Source of the DNA: CAVSRC01 sp963798195
Lineage (GTDB): Bacteria > Pseudomonadota > Alphaproteobacteria > Rhizobiales > Kaistiaceae
Assembly (NCBI GenBank): GCA_963798195.1
Contig: CAWCSF010000011.1
Span: 66,031 to 130,030 of the forward strand
Direction: 5' to 3'
Length of the DNA: 64,000 nucleotides
The notes under the pieces were generated by a model that was given only the letters and a program-made list of their open reading frames with translations, searched no databases and was not told the origin of the DNA. The first letter of the stretch is position 1, and every line of letters starts with the position of its first letter. Shown here piece by piece: positions 17,167-25,744 of this stretch. The position numbers and the translations under genes were made by a program.

Positions 17167-17736
17167 ATGAACCTGCTTCCTCGCGCCGCCGCGACCGCAT
17201 TGGCCATCGCCATCGGCATGGCGATGATGCCGGCCGACGCCCAGCAGCAGAACTCCGCCTACTCCAGCGAGGAGTTGGTCCAGGAGGGGCACACGTTCTT
17301 TGGAGGTGTGTCGGAGGGCCTTGCCAGCATCATCGAGCAGGCGGCCAGCCAGTATGGCCAGCCGAACGGTTATGTCCTTGGCCAAGAAGGCAGCGGCGCG
17401 CTGATCGGCGGCCTGCGCTACGGCGAGGGCACGCTGTACACACGCAACGCCGGACAACACAAGATTTTCTGGCAGGGGCCGACCATCGGACCCGACATCG
17501 GCGGCAGCGGCGACCGTGTGATGATGCTTGTCTACAATCTGCCGTCCGTCGACGCGATCTACGATCGGTTCCTGGGTGTTGCCGGCTCGGCACACGTGGT
17601 CGCCGGTTTCGGCATGACGGCCCTCGGCCGCAACGGAATCTATGTAATTCCAATCGTTTCCGGGGTCGGCGCGCGCCTCGGAATCAATTTTGGTTACCTG
17701 AAGGTCACCAGCCAGCCGACCTGGAATCCCTTCTGA
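17167..17736 (+). CDS. eipA: EipA-like secreted DUF1134 protein
   Basis: A 189-residue exported protein with an Ala-rich signal peptide ending near residue 24 (ADAQQQ), followed by the DUF1134 domain (HTFFGGVSEGLASIIEQAAS, then GDRVMMLVYNLPSVDAIYDRF). The Brucella abortus homologue EipA is a small periplasmic beta-barrel needed for envelope stress resistance and directly activated by CtrA. Here no TTAA-N7-TTAA box is visible upstream, but two GANTC sites (17099-17103 and 17109-17113) are. The ATG at 17167 follows GAGGGACC with good spacing; a GTG one codon earlier is possible. Confidence 0.88.
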   Translation: MNLLPRAAATALAIAIGMAMMPADAQQQNSAYSSEELVQEGHTFFGGVSEGLASIIEQAASQYGQPNGYVLGQEGSGALIGGLRYGEGTLYTRNAGQHKIFWQGPTIGPDIGGSGDRVMMLVYNLPSVDAIYDRFLGVAGSAHVVAGFGMTALGRNGIYVIPIVSGVGARLGINFGYLKVTSQPTWNPF

Positions 17737-17750
17737 TCCGCCATTTCCCG

Positions 17751-17774
17751 CCCGCTCGCCAATGTGTGAGCGGG
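17751..17774 (+). terminator. Hairpin downstream of eipA, probable weak terminator
   Basis: CCCGCTC (17751-17757) pairs with GAGCGGG (17768-17774); with a G-T wobble and one further pair the stem reaches 9 bp around a 6-base loop. Only two T follow directly, so termination efficiency is uncertain. Confidence 0.55.
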
Positions 17775-17881
17775 TTCATTGCCGTCCGGCCTCCAATCGC
17801 ATTTAATCGACGGTAACATGGCGCCGCCATGATCCCGGCTGCGTCGCGCCCGGGTATTCCCGGCGTCTCGGAGGCTGGCGT

Positions 17882-19660
17882 TTGATTCAGGCGGCAATGT
17901 ACTTCGCGCTCGGTCTGCTGACCGCGGGCCTGCTCGTGCTGCTCGTGGCCCCGGTGGTCTGGCGCCGCGCGGTTCGGCTTTTGCGCACGCAAATCGAAGC
18001 CAGCGTTCCCATGACCCGCGCCGAGATCAACGCGGACAAGGACCGGCTGCGCGCCGAACATGCCGCCGCGACGCGGCGGCTGGAACTGACTATCAGCCAT
18101 CTCAACGAGAAGTTCTCGGGACAGTCGAACGACGTCACCCGCAGGCAGGAAGAGATTGCCGCGCTAAGCGCCGCCAAGTCGGAACTCTCCGCGTCGGTGG
18201 CCGCGCTCGAGGAGCGCGTCGCCGGGCTCAACACGACGATCAGCACAACCGAGCAGAAGCTGGCAATCGCCCAGTCGGAAATCGTCGTCCGCGACGGGCA
18301 ACTGGCCGAACGCAGCGCGAAGCTCGCCACGACCCAGGCCGAACTCGACGCGGCCCGGCAGGCAGCCGCTGAGTTGCGGCTCGAACTGGTCGCAGGCAAT
18401 ACGCAGATCGGCAATCTTCAGGACAGCCTCTCGGGGCTCACGGCGTCCGAAGCCGAACTGACCGCCGCGCGCGACCGGCTGGCGGAAGAGTTTGCTGCCG
18501 AGCGTGAGGCGCTTGCCAGCGAACGCCAGCGCGCGCAGGGCCTTGAAGCCGGCCTGAGCGCGCTGCAGACCGAACGCTCCGAGCGCATGGCGGAACTCGA
18601 CCGGCGCAGCAACGAACTGAAATTGCTGCAGACCGAGATCGCCGCCGAGAGGGTGAAGGTCGGAGCGCTTGCAGCGGAACGCGACGCAACGCGCGCGGAG
18701 ATCGAAGCAGCTGGCGCCCGCATCGACGAGCTCACGGCCGAAGTGAATAGGCTGAAGGCGGAACGCTCTCAAAGCCAGGACGAAACTGCCAAGGCGCAGG
18801 CGGAATTGCAGGCCCTTGCGCTCGAAATCGCAGGCGAGCGCGAACGCACCGAGGCCGAGCGCCAGCGCGCCGAAGCGTTCGCCCGAGACCTCGGCACTCT
18901 CCAGACGACGGATGGGCGGCGCCAGGAAGAATTGGCCCATCTCAACGCAGAACTGCAGTCGCTCTCCGCTGATATTGCGGCCGAACGCGACCGGACTGCC
19001 GGCAAGACCGCTGAGCTTTCGGCCGCCGCGGCGGAACGCGAGCGATTGTCCGCGCAGATCGCCAAACGCGACGAAGAACTGAAGGCCCTGAACGCCGAGC
19101 TGTTTGACGACGTGCGCCGGCAGGAGGCACTGGAGAAGCGCTTCTACGAAGCCGACACGGCGCTGTCCGACGCGCGGTCCGAACTGACCTCGATCCGCAT
19201 CAAGCACCAGGCCGAGGCGATGGCCGGCGGCGACAACCTTCGCAAGGCCATGGCTGCCGCCGAGGCCGAAAAGAAGGCGCTCGCCGAGCAACTGTCGGCG
19301 CTTGAGCGCGACCTCACGGCGCTGCGCGCCGAGAATGCCGAACTCCGTCGCATCACCGGGCCCGAATACGAGACCGACCGGCGCGAGACACAGCATCTGC
19401 GCGAACGGCTGAGCGAGATCGCTGCCAACGTGGTCCGCCTGACACAGGTAGCAACCAACGGCGGGAACGGCGACGCGCCCGAGAAGGCGACCGTCGAGAA
19501 CGACAGCAACGGCAACGGCGCCCGGCACAGTGTGCAAGCATCGACGCCGTCAGCGGCGCTGGAAGAGCCCGAGGCACCGCCCGCGGCGGCAGCAGCAGGC
19601 GACGGCCGCACGCTTGCGGAACGCCTCCGCGCGCTCCAGCACGCCGGCGCCAGGCACTAG
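17882..19660 (+). CDS. Membrane-anchored long coiled-coil protein, conserved hypothetical
   Basis: A 592-residue protein with one N-terminal membrane helix (MYFALGLLTAGLLVLLVAPVV, about residues 6-26), a basic stretch behind it, then almost 470 residues of continuous heptad-type coiled coil rich in Ala, Glu, Arg and Gln. A proline-rich linker leads to a short C-terminal helix with TLAERLRAL. This architecture, and the conserved N and C termini, recur in Hyphomicrobiales; I know of no assigned function. The topology suggests a cytoplasmic rod anchored in the inner membrane. The start is TTG at 17882 because GGAGG (17870-17874) is ideally placed for it, whereas the ATG at 17897 has no such site. 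Confidence 0.82.
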   Translation: MIQAAMYFALGLLTAGLLVLLVAPVVWRRAVRLLRTQIEASVPMTRAEINADKDRLRAEHAAATRRLELTISHLNEKFSGQSNDVTRRQEEIAALSAAKSELSASVAALEERVAGLNTTISTTEQKLAIAQSEIVVRDGQLAERSAKLATTQAELDAARQAAAELRLELVAGNTQIGNLQDSLSGLTASEAELTAARDRLAEEFAAEREALASERQRAQGLEAGLSALQTERSERMAELDRRSNELKLLQTEIAAERVKVGALAAERDATRAEIEAAGARIDELTAEVNRLKAERSQSQDETAKAQAELQALALEIAGERERTEAERQRAEAFARDLGTLQTTDGRRQEELAHLNAELQSLSADIAAERDRTAGKTAELSAAAAERERLSAQIAKRDEELKALNAELFDDVRRQEALEKRFYEADTALSDARSELTSIRIKHQAEAMAGGDNLRKAMAAAEAEKKALAEQLSALERDLTALRAENAELRRITGPEYETDRRETQHLRERLSEIAANVVRLTQVATNGGNGDAPEKATVENDSNGNGARHSVQASTPSAALEEPEAPPAAAAAGDGRTLAERLRALQHAGARH

Positions 19661-19777
19661 CCGGCCTCAAAGAGTTCAGTCGGACTTGGGTGCACGCCGT
19701 GCGGCGTTCTCGCCTGGAGGCACGCGGGCGTTGTTCGCTCCGGCCCGGCGAGGCCGCGCGGCCAATGAACTTCGCTG

Positions 19778-20584
19778 CTATTTGACCGCCGGATCCATCC
19801 AGCGACCGCGTGTCTTCTCGCCGATCATGCAGTCAACCCGGGGCGGCGGCCGAAACGGTTCGGCAGCCGGCATCAGCCGCGGCGGCAAGCCGGCGATTTC
19901 AAGCACGAGCTTTCGGCGGATGGCCACCTCAAACCGCGAAGGATCGTCCACGGTGATCATGAACGCGCCCGGGCCACCGATAACGCAGTCCTCGTAGTAG
20001 ACGTCGAGATTGGGAATGTTGAACGGGCTGAATGCATCGTTGGTCTTCAGCACGATGGGGAGACCGTTGATGGTTATGCCCTGCTCGATCAGCTGATCGC
20101 GCATCGGCACCACCGGCAGGCCCATGTTGTTCGGCCCGTCGCCGGACACGTCCACCGCCTGACGGACGGCGCGGACGTTGCTCAACGCAAACTGCGCCGC
20201 CGCACCGCCAAGACCGCCGGAGATAGACGTGCCGGTCTCGCGCATGATCGGCGCATTCTCCAGCAGCCTCGCGAATGCCTCCGCTTCTTCGCGACTGCCG
20301 ACGATCGTCCACGGCACGAGCACCTGCTGGTAGTTCGGTCCGGCCCATTCCATGTAGGTAACGGAAATACGGCCCACAGCCCCGGACGCAATCGCCTGAA
20401 TCACTTCCGGATGCCGGAATGCGGAGACATAACCATCGCGCTGGAGCTTCTGCTCGTCGTAGTCCATCGACCGCGACACATCGACAGCCAGCACCAGTTC
20501 GAGATCCACATCGACCTGGGCCAGCGCCGGGGCGCTCATCGCGAAGAGACACAATGCGGACAAGAGATATGTCAAACGGCGCAT
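19778..20584 (-). CDS. Secreted DUF1194 protein with von Willebrand A fold
   Basis: A 268-residue exported protein: signal peptide at 1-22 (LLSALCLFAMSAPALAQ), then a VWA-like domain with the metal-site sequence AVDVSRSMDYDE (DxSxS) and a later VDVSGDGPNN. This is the DUF1194 family; the molecular role is unknown, but VWA domains usually mediate metal-dependent protein contacts. The C terminus is Pro-rich and ends with a GEKTRGRWMDPA segment. It is divergent from the RraA-like gene, with 174 bases between them. Confidence 0.87.
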   Translation of the reverse strand: MRRLTYLLSALCLFAMSAPALAQVDVDLELVLAVDVSRSMDYDEQKLQRDGYVSAFRHPEVIQAIASGAVGRISVTYMEWAGPNYQQVLVPWTIVGSREEAEAFARLLENAPIMRETGTSISGGLGGAAAQFALSNVRAVRQAVDVSGDGPNNMGLPVVPMRDQLIEQGITINGLPIVLKTNDAFSPFNIPNLDVYYEDCVIGGPGAFMITVDDPSRFEVAIRRKLVLEIAGLPPRLMPAAEPFRPPPRVDCMIGEKTRGRWMDPAVK

Positions 20585-20758
20585 GAATACCTCCCGCGCC
20601 CGGCCACGACTCCCCCGCTATAGGAATGCTATCCCGGTCTCCCCGACCGTCAAAACATTTTCACCGAAATGCATCGTGCCCCGCGCACGCCGCGCCCGAT
20701 GGCGCTACAATAAACCTGCTTACCGATTAGGCGGCAATCTGCCCGAGAGGATTTTCCC

Positions 20759-21487
20759 TTGTCTGACAATGCATTGGACCCGTCGCTCCGCGACTTGCTG
20801 GCGATGGTCAGCACCAACACGATCTCCGGCCTCCTCATTCAAATGTACGGCATGCGGACTCGCTCCGTGCAGGGCATCAAGCCCGTCAGCCCGGATCACT
20901 GCCGGTTCGTCGGCCCCGCCTACACGGCGCGGTGCGTGCCGATCCGCGAGGACTTGACCACCAGCGCCAGCATGGGCAATCCGGGCAGCAAGTTTCACGG
21001 CACCATCGACAAAATTCCGGCCGGCAGCGTCGTGGTTTACGACATGCGCGGCGAGACGCGTTGCGGCGCACTCGGCGACGTACTCATTTCGACGATGAAG
21101 GCGCGCGGCGTCGCCGGCGTGGTCGCCGACGGCGGCATGCGCGACGGCGCCGCGATTGCCGAGATCGGCCTGCCGGTGATGTGCGCCGGCATCGCACCGC
21201 CACCGATCGGCCACTCGCTGTTCACCGCCGGCGTGCAGGAGATCGTCGGCTGCGGCGGGGTCATGGTCTGCCCCGGCGACATCGTCGTCGGCGACGCAGA
21301 CGGCGTCGTTGTCATCCCGCGCGCACTCGCCGCCGACGTTGCCAAGAAGGGCGTCGAGAAGGAACAGGTCGAAGCCTGGGTGCGGTCAAAGGTCGATCGC
21401 GGCGAACCGGCGACCGGCCTCTACCCGCCCGACGAAAAGACGGTCGCGGAGTTTCAGCGCTGGCGCGACGCCGGCGGCAAGCTCTGA
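20759..21487 (+). CDS. RraA-like family protein (possible hydroxy-oxoacid aldolase)
   Basis: A 242-residue member of the RraA/HMG-aldolase fold (often mis-named dimethylmenaquinone methyltransferase). Seen: GNPGSKFHGTIDKIPAGSVVVYDM, the GALGDVLISTMKARGVAGVVADGGMRD loop that binds metal and pyruvate in aldolase members, and GDIVVGDADGVVVIPR. The Arg and Asp of GGMRD fit a catalytic 4-hydroxy-2-oxoacid aldolase rather than a pure RNase E inhibitor, but this is inference. The start is TTG at 20759 behind GAGAGGA. The next gene, an enolase-superfamily dehydratase, begins 12 bases later, so the pair may convert a sugar acid to an oxoacid and cleave it. Confidence 0.85.
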   Translation: MSDNALDPSLRDLLAMVSTNTISGLLIQMYGMRTRSVQGIKPVSPDHCRFVGPAYTARCVPIREDLTTSASMGNPGSKFHGTIDKIPAGSVVVYDMRGETRCGALGDVLISTMKARGVAGVVADGGMRDGAAIAEIGLPVMCAGIAPPPIGHSLFTAGVQEIVGCGGVMVCPGDIVVGDADGVVVIPRALAADVAKKGVEKEQVEAWVRSKVDRGEPATGLYPPDEKTVAEFQRWRDAGGKL

Positions 21488-21498
21488 GGATTGTCGGT

Positions 21499-22716
21499 TT
21501 GACCAACGAATTGAAGATTTCCCGGGTCGAGAGTTTCCTCTTCAACCCGGGAGAGACGCGCAACCTTCTTTTCTGCCGCGTAGAGACAGAAGACGGCCTT
21601 CACGGCTGGGGCGAAGCCTACGTCACCGCCGAGAAGGAAAAGGCGGTAGACGAGTATCTGCGTGCAATGGCACCGCACCTGATCGGGCGGAGCGCGTTCT
21701 CTATCCGTCACACGGGTCAGGTGCTGTTCGACGATTTCGTCATCCGGCGATCGTCGATCGGCTTCCTCTCGGCCTGGGCGGCGATCGAGATGGCGCTCTG
21801 GGACATCGTCGGCAAGCGCGCCGGCCTGCCCGTCTACAACCTGCTCGGCGGCGCATCGCGCGAGCGCATCCGCGTCTACGCCAATGGCTGGGCCGACGGA
21901 GGCGGCAGCGTCGAGGAGATCGTCGAGCGCGCGGTCCAGGTGAAGGAACTCGGTTACACCGCGCTGAAGTTCGATCCCCTGCCCGGTCCGTGGCGCACGT
22001 TCATCCAAAAGGAAGACGAGGACTTCGCTGTCGACTTCGTCCGCCGCATGCGCGAGGCGCTCGGGCCCGAGATGGAGTTGCTGATCGAACTGCACCGCCG
22101 CCTGGCGCCGTCCTACGCCATCCGACTGGCGCGGCGCTTCGAGGAGTTCGATATCCGCTATTTCGAGGAGCCGTGTCTCTCTGACAATATCGACCTGGTC
22201 GCCGAAGTCCGCCGCGCCGTCAACATGCCGGTGGTGACCGGCGAGACGATCTACACCAAGGAGGACTTCGCCGAGGTCTTTGCCAAGCGCGCCGCCGACA
22301 TCATCAATCCTGACATCTGCGCCATTGGCGGTATCGGCGCGCTGCTCGATATCGCGACCATGGCACAGCCGCACGCGGTCGCTCTTGCCCCTCACAACAA
22401 CAACTCGACGCTGGCCGGCCTCGCCGCGACCGTGCACGTCTGTGCCGTCATCCCGAACTTTCTAATCGGCGAATGCTTCATCAACCGGCTGAACGCCTGC
22501 GACGACATCGCTCTCGCCAGTCTGAGGGTGGAAGCCGGATGGGTGGAGCTGCCCACGACGCCGGGCCTCGGGATCGACATCGACGAAAAGAAGCTGCGCG
22601 CCAGCCCCTATCGCCAGTTTCCGACGAAGGGCCTGCGGCAATACTGGGAAGAGTTCCCTCGCAGGGGCTATGCCCCCGGTGCCCGGCTTTCCGGAGCGAC
22701 CGGTCCGGCGACGTAA
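21499..22716 (+). CDS. Enolase-superfamily (mandelate racemase/muconate lactonizing) dehydratase, unusual metal ligand
   Basis: A 405-residue two-domain enolase-superfamily enzyme: capping domain up to about residue 125, then the barrel. Metal-ligand positions are read as E197-x-H (LIELHRR), E224 (YFEEPC) and E249 (TGETIY); the late His is in LAPHNNNSTLA. Most relatives carry Asp at the first position (DxH or DxN), so a Glu there is unusual. A DgoD/ManD-like sugar-acid dehydratase is the best guess; the substrate is unknown. Start TTG at 21499 has GAGGA at 21486-21490. It is coupled to the RraA-like gene. Confidence 0.85.
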   Translation: MTNELKISRVESFLFNPGETRNLLFCRVETEDGLHGWGEAYVTAEKEKAVDEYLRAMAPHLIGRSAFSIRHTGQVLFDDFVIRRSSIGFLSAWAAIEMALWDIVGKRAGLPVYNLLGGASRERIRVYANGWADGGGSVEEIVERAVQVKELGYTALKFDPLPGPWRTFIQKEDEDFAVDFVRRMREALGPEMELLIELHRRLAPSYAIRLARRFEEFDIRYFEEPCLSDNIDLVAEVRRAVNMPVVTGETIYTKEDFAEVFAKRAADIINPDICAIGGIGALLDIATMAQPHAVALAPHNNNSTLAGLAATVHVCAVIPNFLIGECFINRLNACDDIALASLRVEAGWVELPTTPGLGIDIDEKKLRASPYRQFPTKGLRQYWEEFPRRGYAPGARLSGATGPAT

Positions 22717-22815
22717 GCCGTCCGCATGCCCGAAATCTAAGCCGCGTGGCGGGTTGCCCGCCCCTGCCGAGCATGCCAGCATCACATGAACGGCCTCCAA
22801 CCAGTCGCTGGACCC

Positions 22816-23841
22816 ATGCCACGCAAGTTTGCCTGGGCGTCCCTGCCCGACGAACAGCTCCTGCAGGTGCGAATCAAGGACCTTGGGCTGCGCATTCGCG
22901 GCACATGGCTGGAAGGCAGCCTCGAACGGCTCGCCGACGAACTCTACCAGCGCGACATCGGCATCCAGCCACACACCTGGCTTTCCGACGAGTGGTTCAG
23001 CCCGGACACGACGCCGGGCATCGCCATCCCCTTCTACCTGGCGCACCCGCGCCTGATGCGCCTGGAGCGCAAGAAGATTCTGGAAGTCGACGGCGGCAGT
23101 CCGCGCGAGTGCCTCCGCATCCTCCGCCACGAAGCCGGCCACGTCGTGCAGCACGCCTTTCGCCTGCACCGGCGACGGAAGTGGCAGCAGCATTTCGGCC
23201 GCTCGTCGATCCGCTATCCGCGCTACTACCGGCCGGACCCGGCCAGCCGAAATTTCGTGCAGCATCTGCGCCTCTGGTACGGGCAGAGCCACCCCGACGA
23301 AGACTTCGCCGAGACCTTCGCAGTGTGGCTGAGCCCGCGCTCGAACTGGCGCAAGCGCTATGCCGGCTGGCCAGCACTGAAGAAGCTGCAATATGTCGAC
23401 GAGCTGATGGCCGAAATCGTCGACGAGAAGCCGACGCTGACGCGGCGCTTCCCGGTCGATCCGATCGAACGCATCGACCGCACGCTCGCCGAATACTATC
23501 GCCGCAAGCAGGCGACGTACCTGGTGAGACCGCCACAAACGTTCGACCGCGACCTGCGGCGCGTGTTTTCCGACGATCCGGAGAACGCCAATTCGCCGGC
23601 GGCCTCGACCTTCCTGCTTCGCAACCGCGCCAAGATCCGGCGCATCGTCTCGCGCTGGACGGGCGAATACCAGTTAACGCTGGATTCGCTTCTCGATGAC
23701 ATGATCGAACGTTGCCGCGAGCTCAAGCTGCGCGCGGTCGGCCCCGAAGACCAGTTGCGGATGGATTTCACAGTTTTGTTTACCGCCAAAACGGTGCTGT
23801 CGCTTTACGGTTCCGGCCGACGGAAGTGGTTCGCCTTATGA
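22816..23841 (+). CDS. Putative zinc-binding metallopeptidase (HEAGH motif)
   Basis: About 341 residues with the zinc motif HEAGH at residue 105 (RHEAGHVVQHAF) and a candidate third ligand Glu166 in DEDFAETFAVWL. It has no signal peptide or membrane helix, so it is probably cytoplasmic. I recognise the family as the proteobacterial 'putative zinc-binding metallopeptidases' often found next to D-Ala-D-Ala ligase-like ATP-grasp genes; no substrate is known to me. The stop overlaps the ligase start by ATGA. Neither possible ATG (22786 or 22816) has a clear ribosome-binding site; 22816 is chosen because the conserved sequence RKFAWASLPDEQLL begins immediately after it. Confidence 0.8.
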   Translation: MPRKFAWASLPDEQLLQVRIKDLGLRIRGTWLEGSLERLADELYQRDIGIQPHTWLSDEWFSPDTTPGIAIPFYLAHPRLMRLERKKILEVDGGSPRECLRILRHEAGHVVQHAFRLHRRRKWQQHFGRSSIRYPRYYRPDPASRNFVQHLRLWYGQSHPDEDFAETFAVWLSPRSNWRKRYAGWPALKKLQYVDELMAEIVDEKPTLTRRFPVDPIERIDRTLAEYYRRKQATYLVRPPQTFDRDLRRVFSDDPENANSPAASTFLLRNRAKIRRIVSRWTGEYQLTLDSLLDDMIERCRELKLRAVGPEDQLRMDFTVLFTAKTVLSLYGSGRRKWFAL

Positions 23842-24861
23842 AGCCACTTCGTGTCCTGGTGCTGCTCCATCCGGATCTGATGCCGCCCGAACTCGATCGC
23901 GGGAAAGACCGAGCAGGAGATCAACGTCTGGAAGACTGAGTACGACGTGATCAGCACGATGCGCGGCTCCGGGCACGAGGTGCGCCCGCTCGGCGTGCAG
24001 AACGAACTACAGCCGATCCGCGACGCGGTCGAGGACTGGAAGCCTGACGTCGTCTTCAACCTGCTGGAGGAATTCCACGGCGAGACAGCCTACGACCAGA
24101 ACGTCGCCAGCTATCTCGAGCTTCTACGCATACCCTATACAGGCTGCAATCCGCGCGGCCTGATGCTCGCCCGCGGCAAGGACCTCTCCAAGCAGCTTCT
24201 CGCCTATCACCGTATTCCGGTTCCGGCATTCGCCGTCTTCCCGATGCGGCGCAAGGTCATTCGCCCGAAGCGGCTCGCCTATCCGCTGATCGTGAAGAGT
24301 CTCAGCAAGGATGCGTCGCGCGGCATCGCCCAGGCGTCGGTGGTGAACGCTGACGACAAGCTTGTCGAGCGCGTCCAGTTCATCCACGAACGCATCGGCA
24401 CCGCAGCCATCGCCGAACAGTACATCGAGGGCCGCGAAATCTACGTTGGCGTGCTCGGCAGCGACCGACTGCGCGTGCTGCCGGTATGGGAACTGGAGTT
24501 CGGTAGTATCGGACGGCGGAGCCGCCCGATCGCGACCGAGCGCATCAAACACAACACCGACTATCAGGAGCGCCGTGGAGTCGTGCAGGGACCGGCGGAG
24601 AACCTCGCGCCGGAACTGGCCGCCTATATCCGCCGGCTCGCGAAGCGCATCTGCCGCACGCTGGAACTGGACGGGTACGCGCGCATCGATTTCCGCCTTT
24701 CCGCCGAGGGGGTGCCTTACTTCCTGGAAGCCAATCCCAATCCCGAGATTGCCCGAAACCAGGAATTCGCCGAGGCCGCGGCACACGACGGCCTACCGTA
24801 TCCGGACCTGATCAACCGCATCCTCGCCCTCGCCATCCGCAGGGCCAAGGTGATGGGCTGA
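23838..24861 (+). CDS. D-alanine-D-alanine ligase-like ATP-grasp enzyme, with one frameshift near 23890
   Basis: ATP-grasp ligases join a carboxylate to an amine or amino acid with ATP. The start MKPLRVLVLLHPDLMPP reads to a stop at 23939 in the first frame. Removing one A from the pair at 23890-23891 gives DSIAGKTEQEINVWKTEYDV and joins the long frame ending at 24861. That frame has the ATP-grasp core (YPLIVKSLSKDASRGIAQ, EQYIEGREIYVGVL) and the metal-binding end GYARIDFRLS and FLEANPNPEI. The protein is about 340 residues. Its coupling to the HEAGH peptidase suggests a role on a peptide or modified amino acid rather than bulk peptidoglycan precursor synthesis. Confidence 0.82.
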
Positions 24862-24879
24862 CGGCTACCGCGTCAGCGC

Positions 24880-25635
24880 TTACCCGCGCCCGACATACGG
24901 CATCTGGTTCGCCATCACGGTGACGGTGAGCACGTTCGCCTCCAGCGGCAGGCTCGCCATGTAGGCGACGGTTTTCGCGACGTTTTCGACGTCCATGCGC
25001 GCCTCGGTCTTGCGCGTCAGATCCGGCTGCATGACGCCTGTCGACATGCGGGCCGTCATTTCAGTCGCGGCGTTGCCGACATCGACCTGGCCGACGGCGA
25101 TGTTGAAGGCGCGGCCTTCCAGCGAGGCGCTCTTGGTGATGCCGCTGACGCCATGCTTGGTGGCGTTGTAAGGTACCGCCCACGGGCGCGGCACATGCGC
25201 GGAGAGCGATCCGTTGTTGATGATGCGGCCGCCTTGCGGGTCCTGCGCCTTCATCATGCGGAAGGCACCCTGTACGCACAGGAACACGCCGGTGAGGTTT
25301 GCGCCGACCACCGCGTTCCAGGCGTCGAGCGTCGTCTCCTCGATGCCAGTCGCCGGCGCGTTCATGCCGGCATTGTTGAAGATCAGGTCCAGGCGGCCAT
25401 AGGTATCCTTGACCCTGGCGAACAGCGCATCGACCGACTTCGGATCGGACACGTCGGTGGGAACGGCAAGCGCCTCGCCGCCGGCCTTGCCGATCTCGGC
25501 GGCGACTGCGTCCAGCGCGTCCTTGCGGCGCCCGGCGAGGACCAGGGTGAAACCGTCGCGGGCCAGCGCCAGCGCCGATGCCCGGCCGATGCCGCTTCCG
25601 GCGCCCGTCACCACTGCGATCTTCTTTGCGGCCAT
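24880..25635 (-). CDS. Short-chain dehydrogenase/reductase
   Basis: A 251-residue classical SDR. Seen: the nucleotide loop TGAGSGIG at residues 10-17, NNAG around residue 87, the catalytic Ser in INNGSLSAH and the YNATKHG (YxxxK) pair. The basic residues after the second strand (AGRRKDAL) favour NADP(H). Specificity cannot be read from sequence. It is the last gene of a minus-strand run with a lactonase, a TIM-barrel isomerase and two transporters, so oxidation of a sugar or polyol to a lactone substrate is plausible. Confidence 0.88.
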   Translation of the reverse strand: MAAKKIAVVTGAGSGIGRASALALARDGFTLVLAGRRKDALDAVAAEIGKAGGEALAVPTDVSDPKSVDALFARVKDTYGRLDLIFNNAGMNAPATGIEETTLDAWNAVVGANLTGVFLCVQGAFRMMKAQDPQGGRIINNGSLSAHVPRPWAVPYNATKHGVSGITKSASLEGRAFNIAVGQVDVGNAATEMTARMSTGVMQPDLTRKTEARMDVENVAKTVAYMASLPLEANVLTVTVMANQMPYVGRG

Positions 25636-25744
25636 TCCCCGTCTCCCCGGATTGTCAGGTGTTTTGACTGTCGCCCCCCGATTTTTGCGGGCGCGGGCTC
25701 TTTCTAGACGAACCGGGCGCGCCCGGCGACCTCCCGTTGTCGGC

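Noticed and set aside
18164..19537. 457-codon minus-strand frame opposite the coiled-coil gene
   Set aside because: The repetitive plus-strand heptads suppress stops on the other strand; no protein features.
20932..21498. Long upstream extension of the dehydratase frame
   Set aside because: It is the Arg-rich shadow of the RraA-like gene; enolase-superfamily homology begins after the TTG at 21499, which has GAGGA upstream.
22473..23699. 408-codon plus-strand frame across the dehydratase end and the metallopeptidase
   Set aside because: Arg/Pro/Ala-rich out-of-frame reading; the HEAGH protein in another frame is clearly the real gene.
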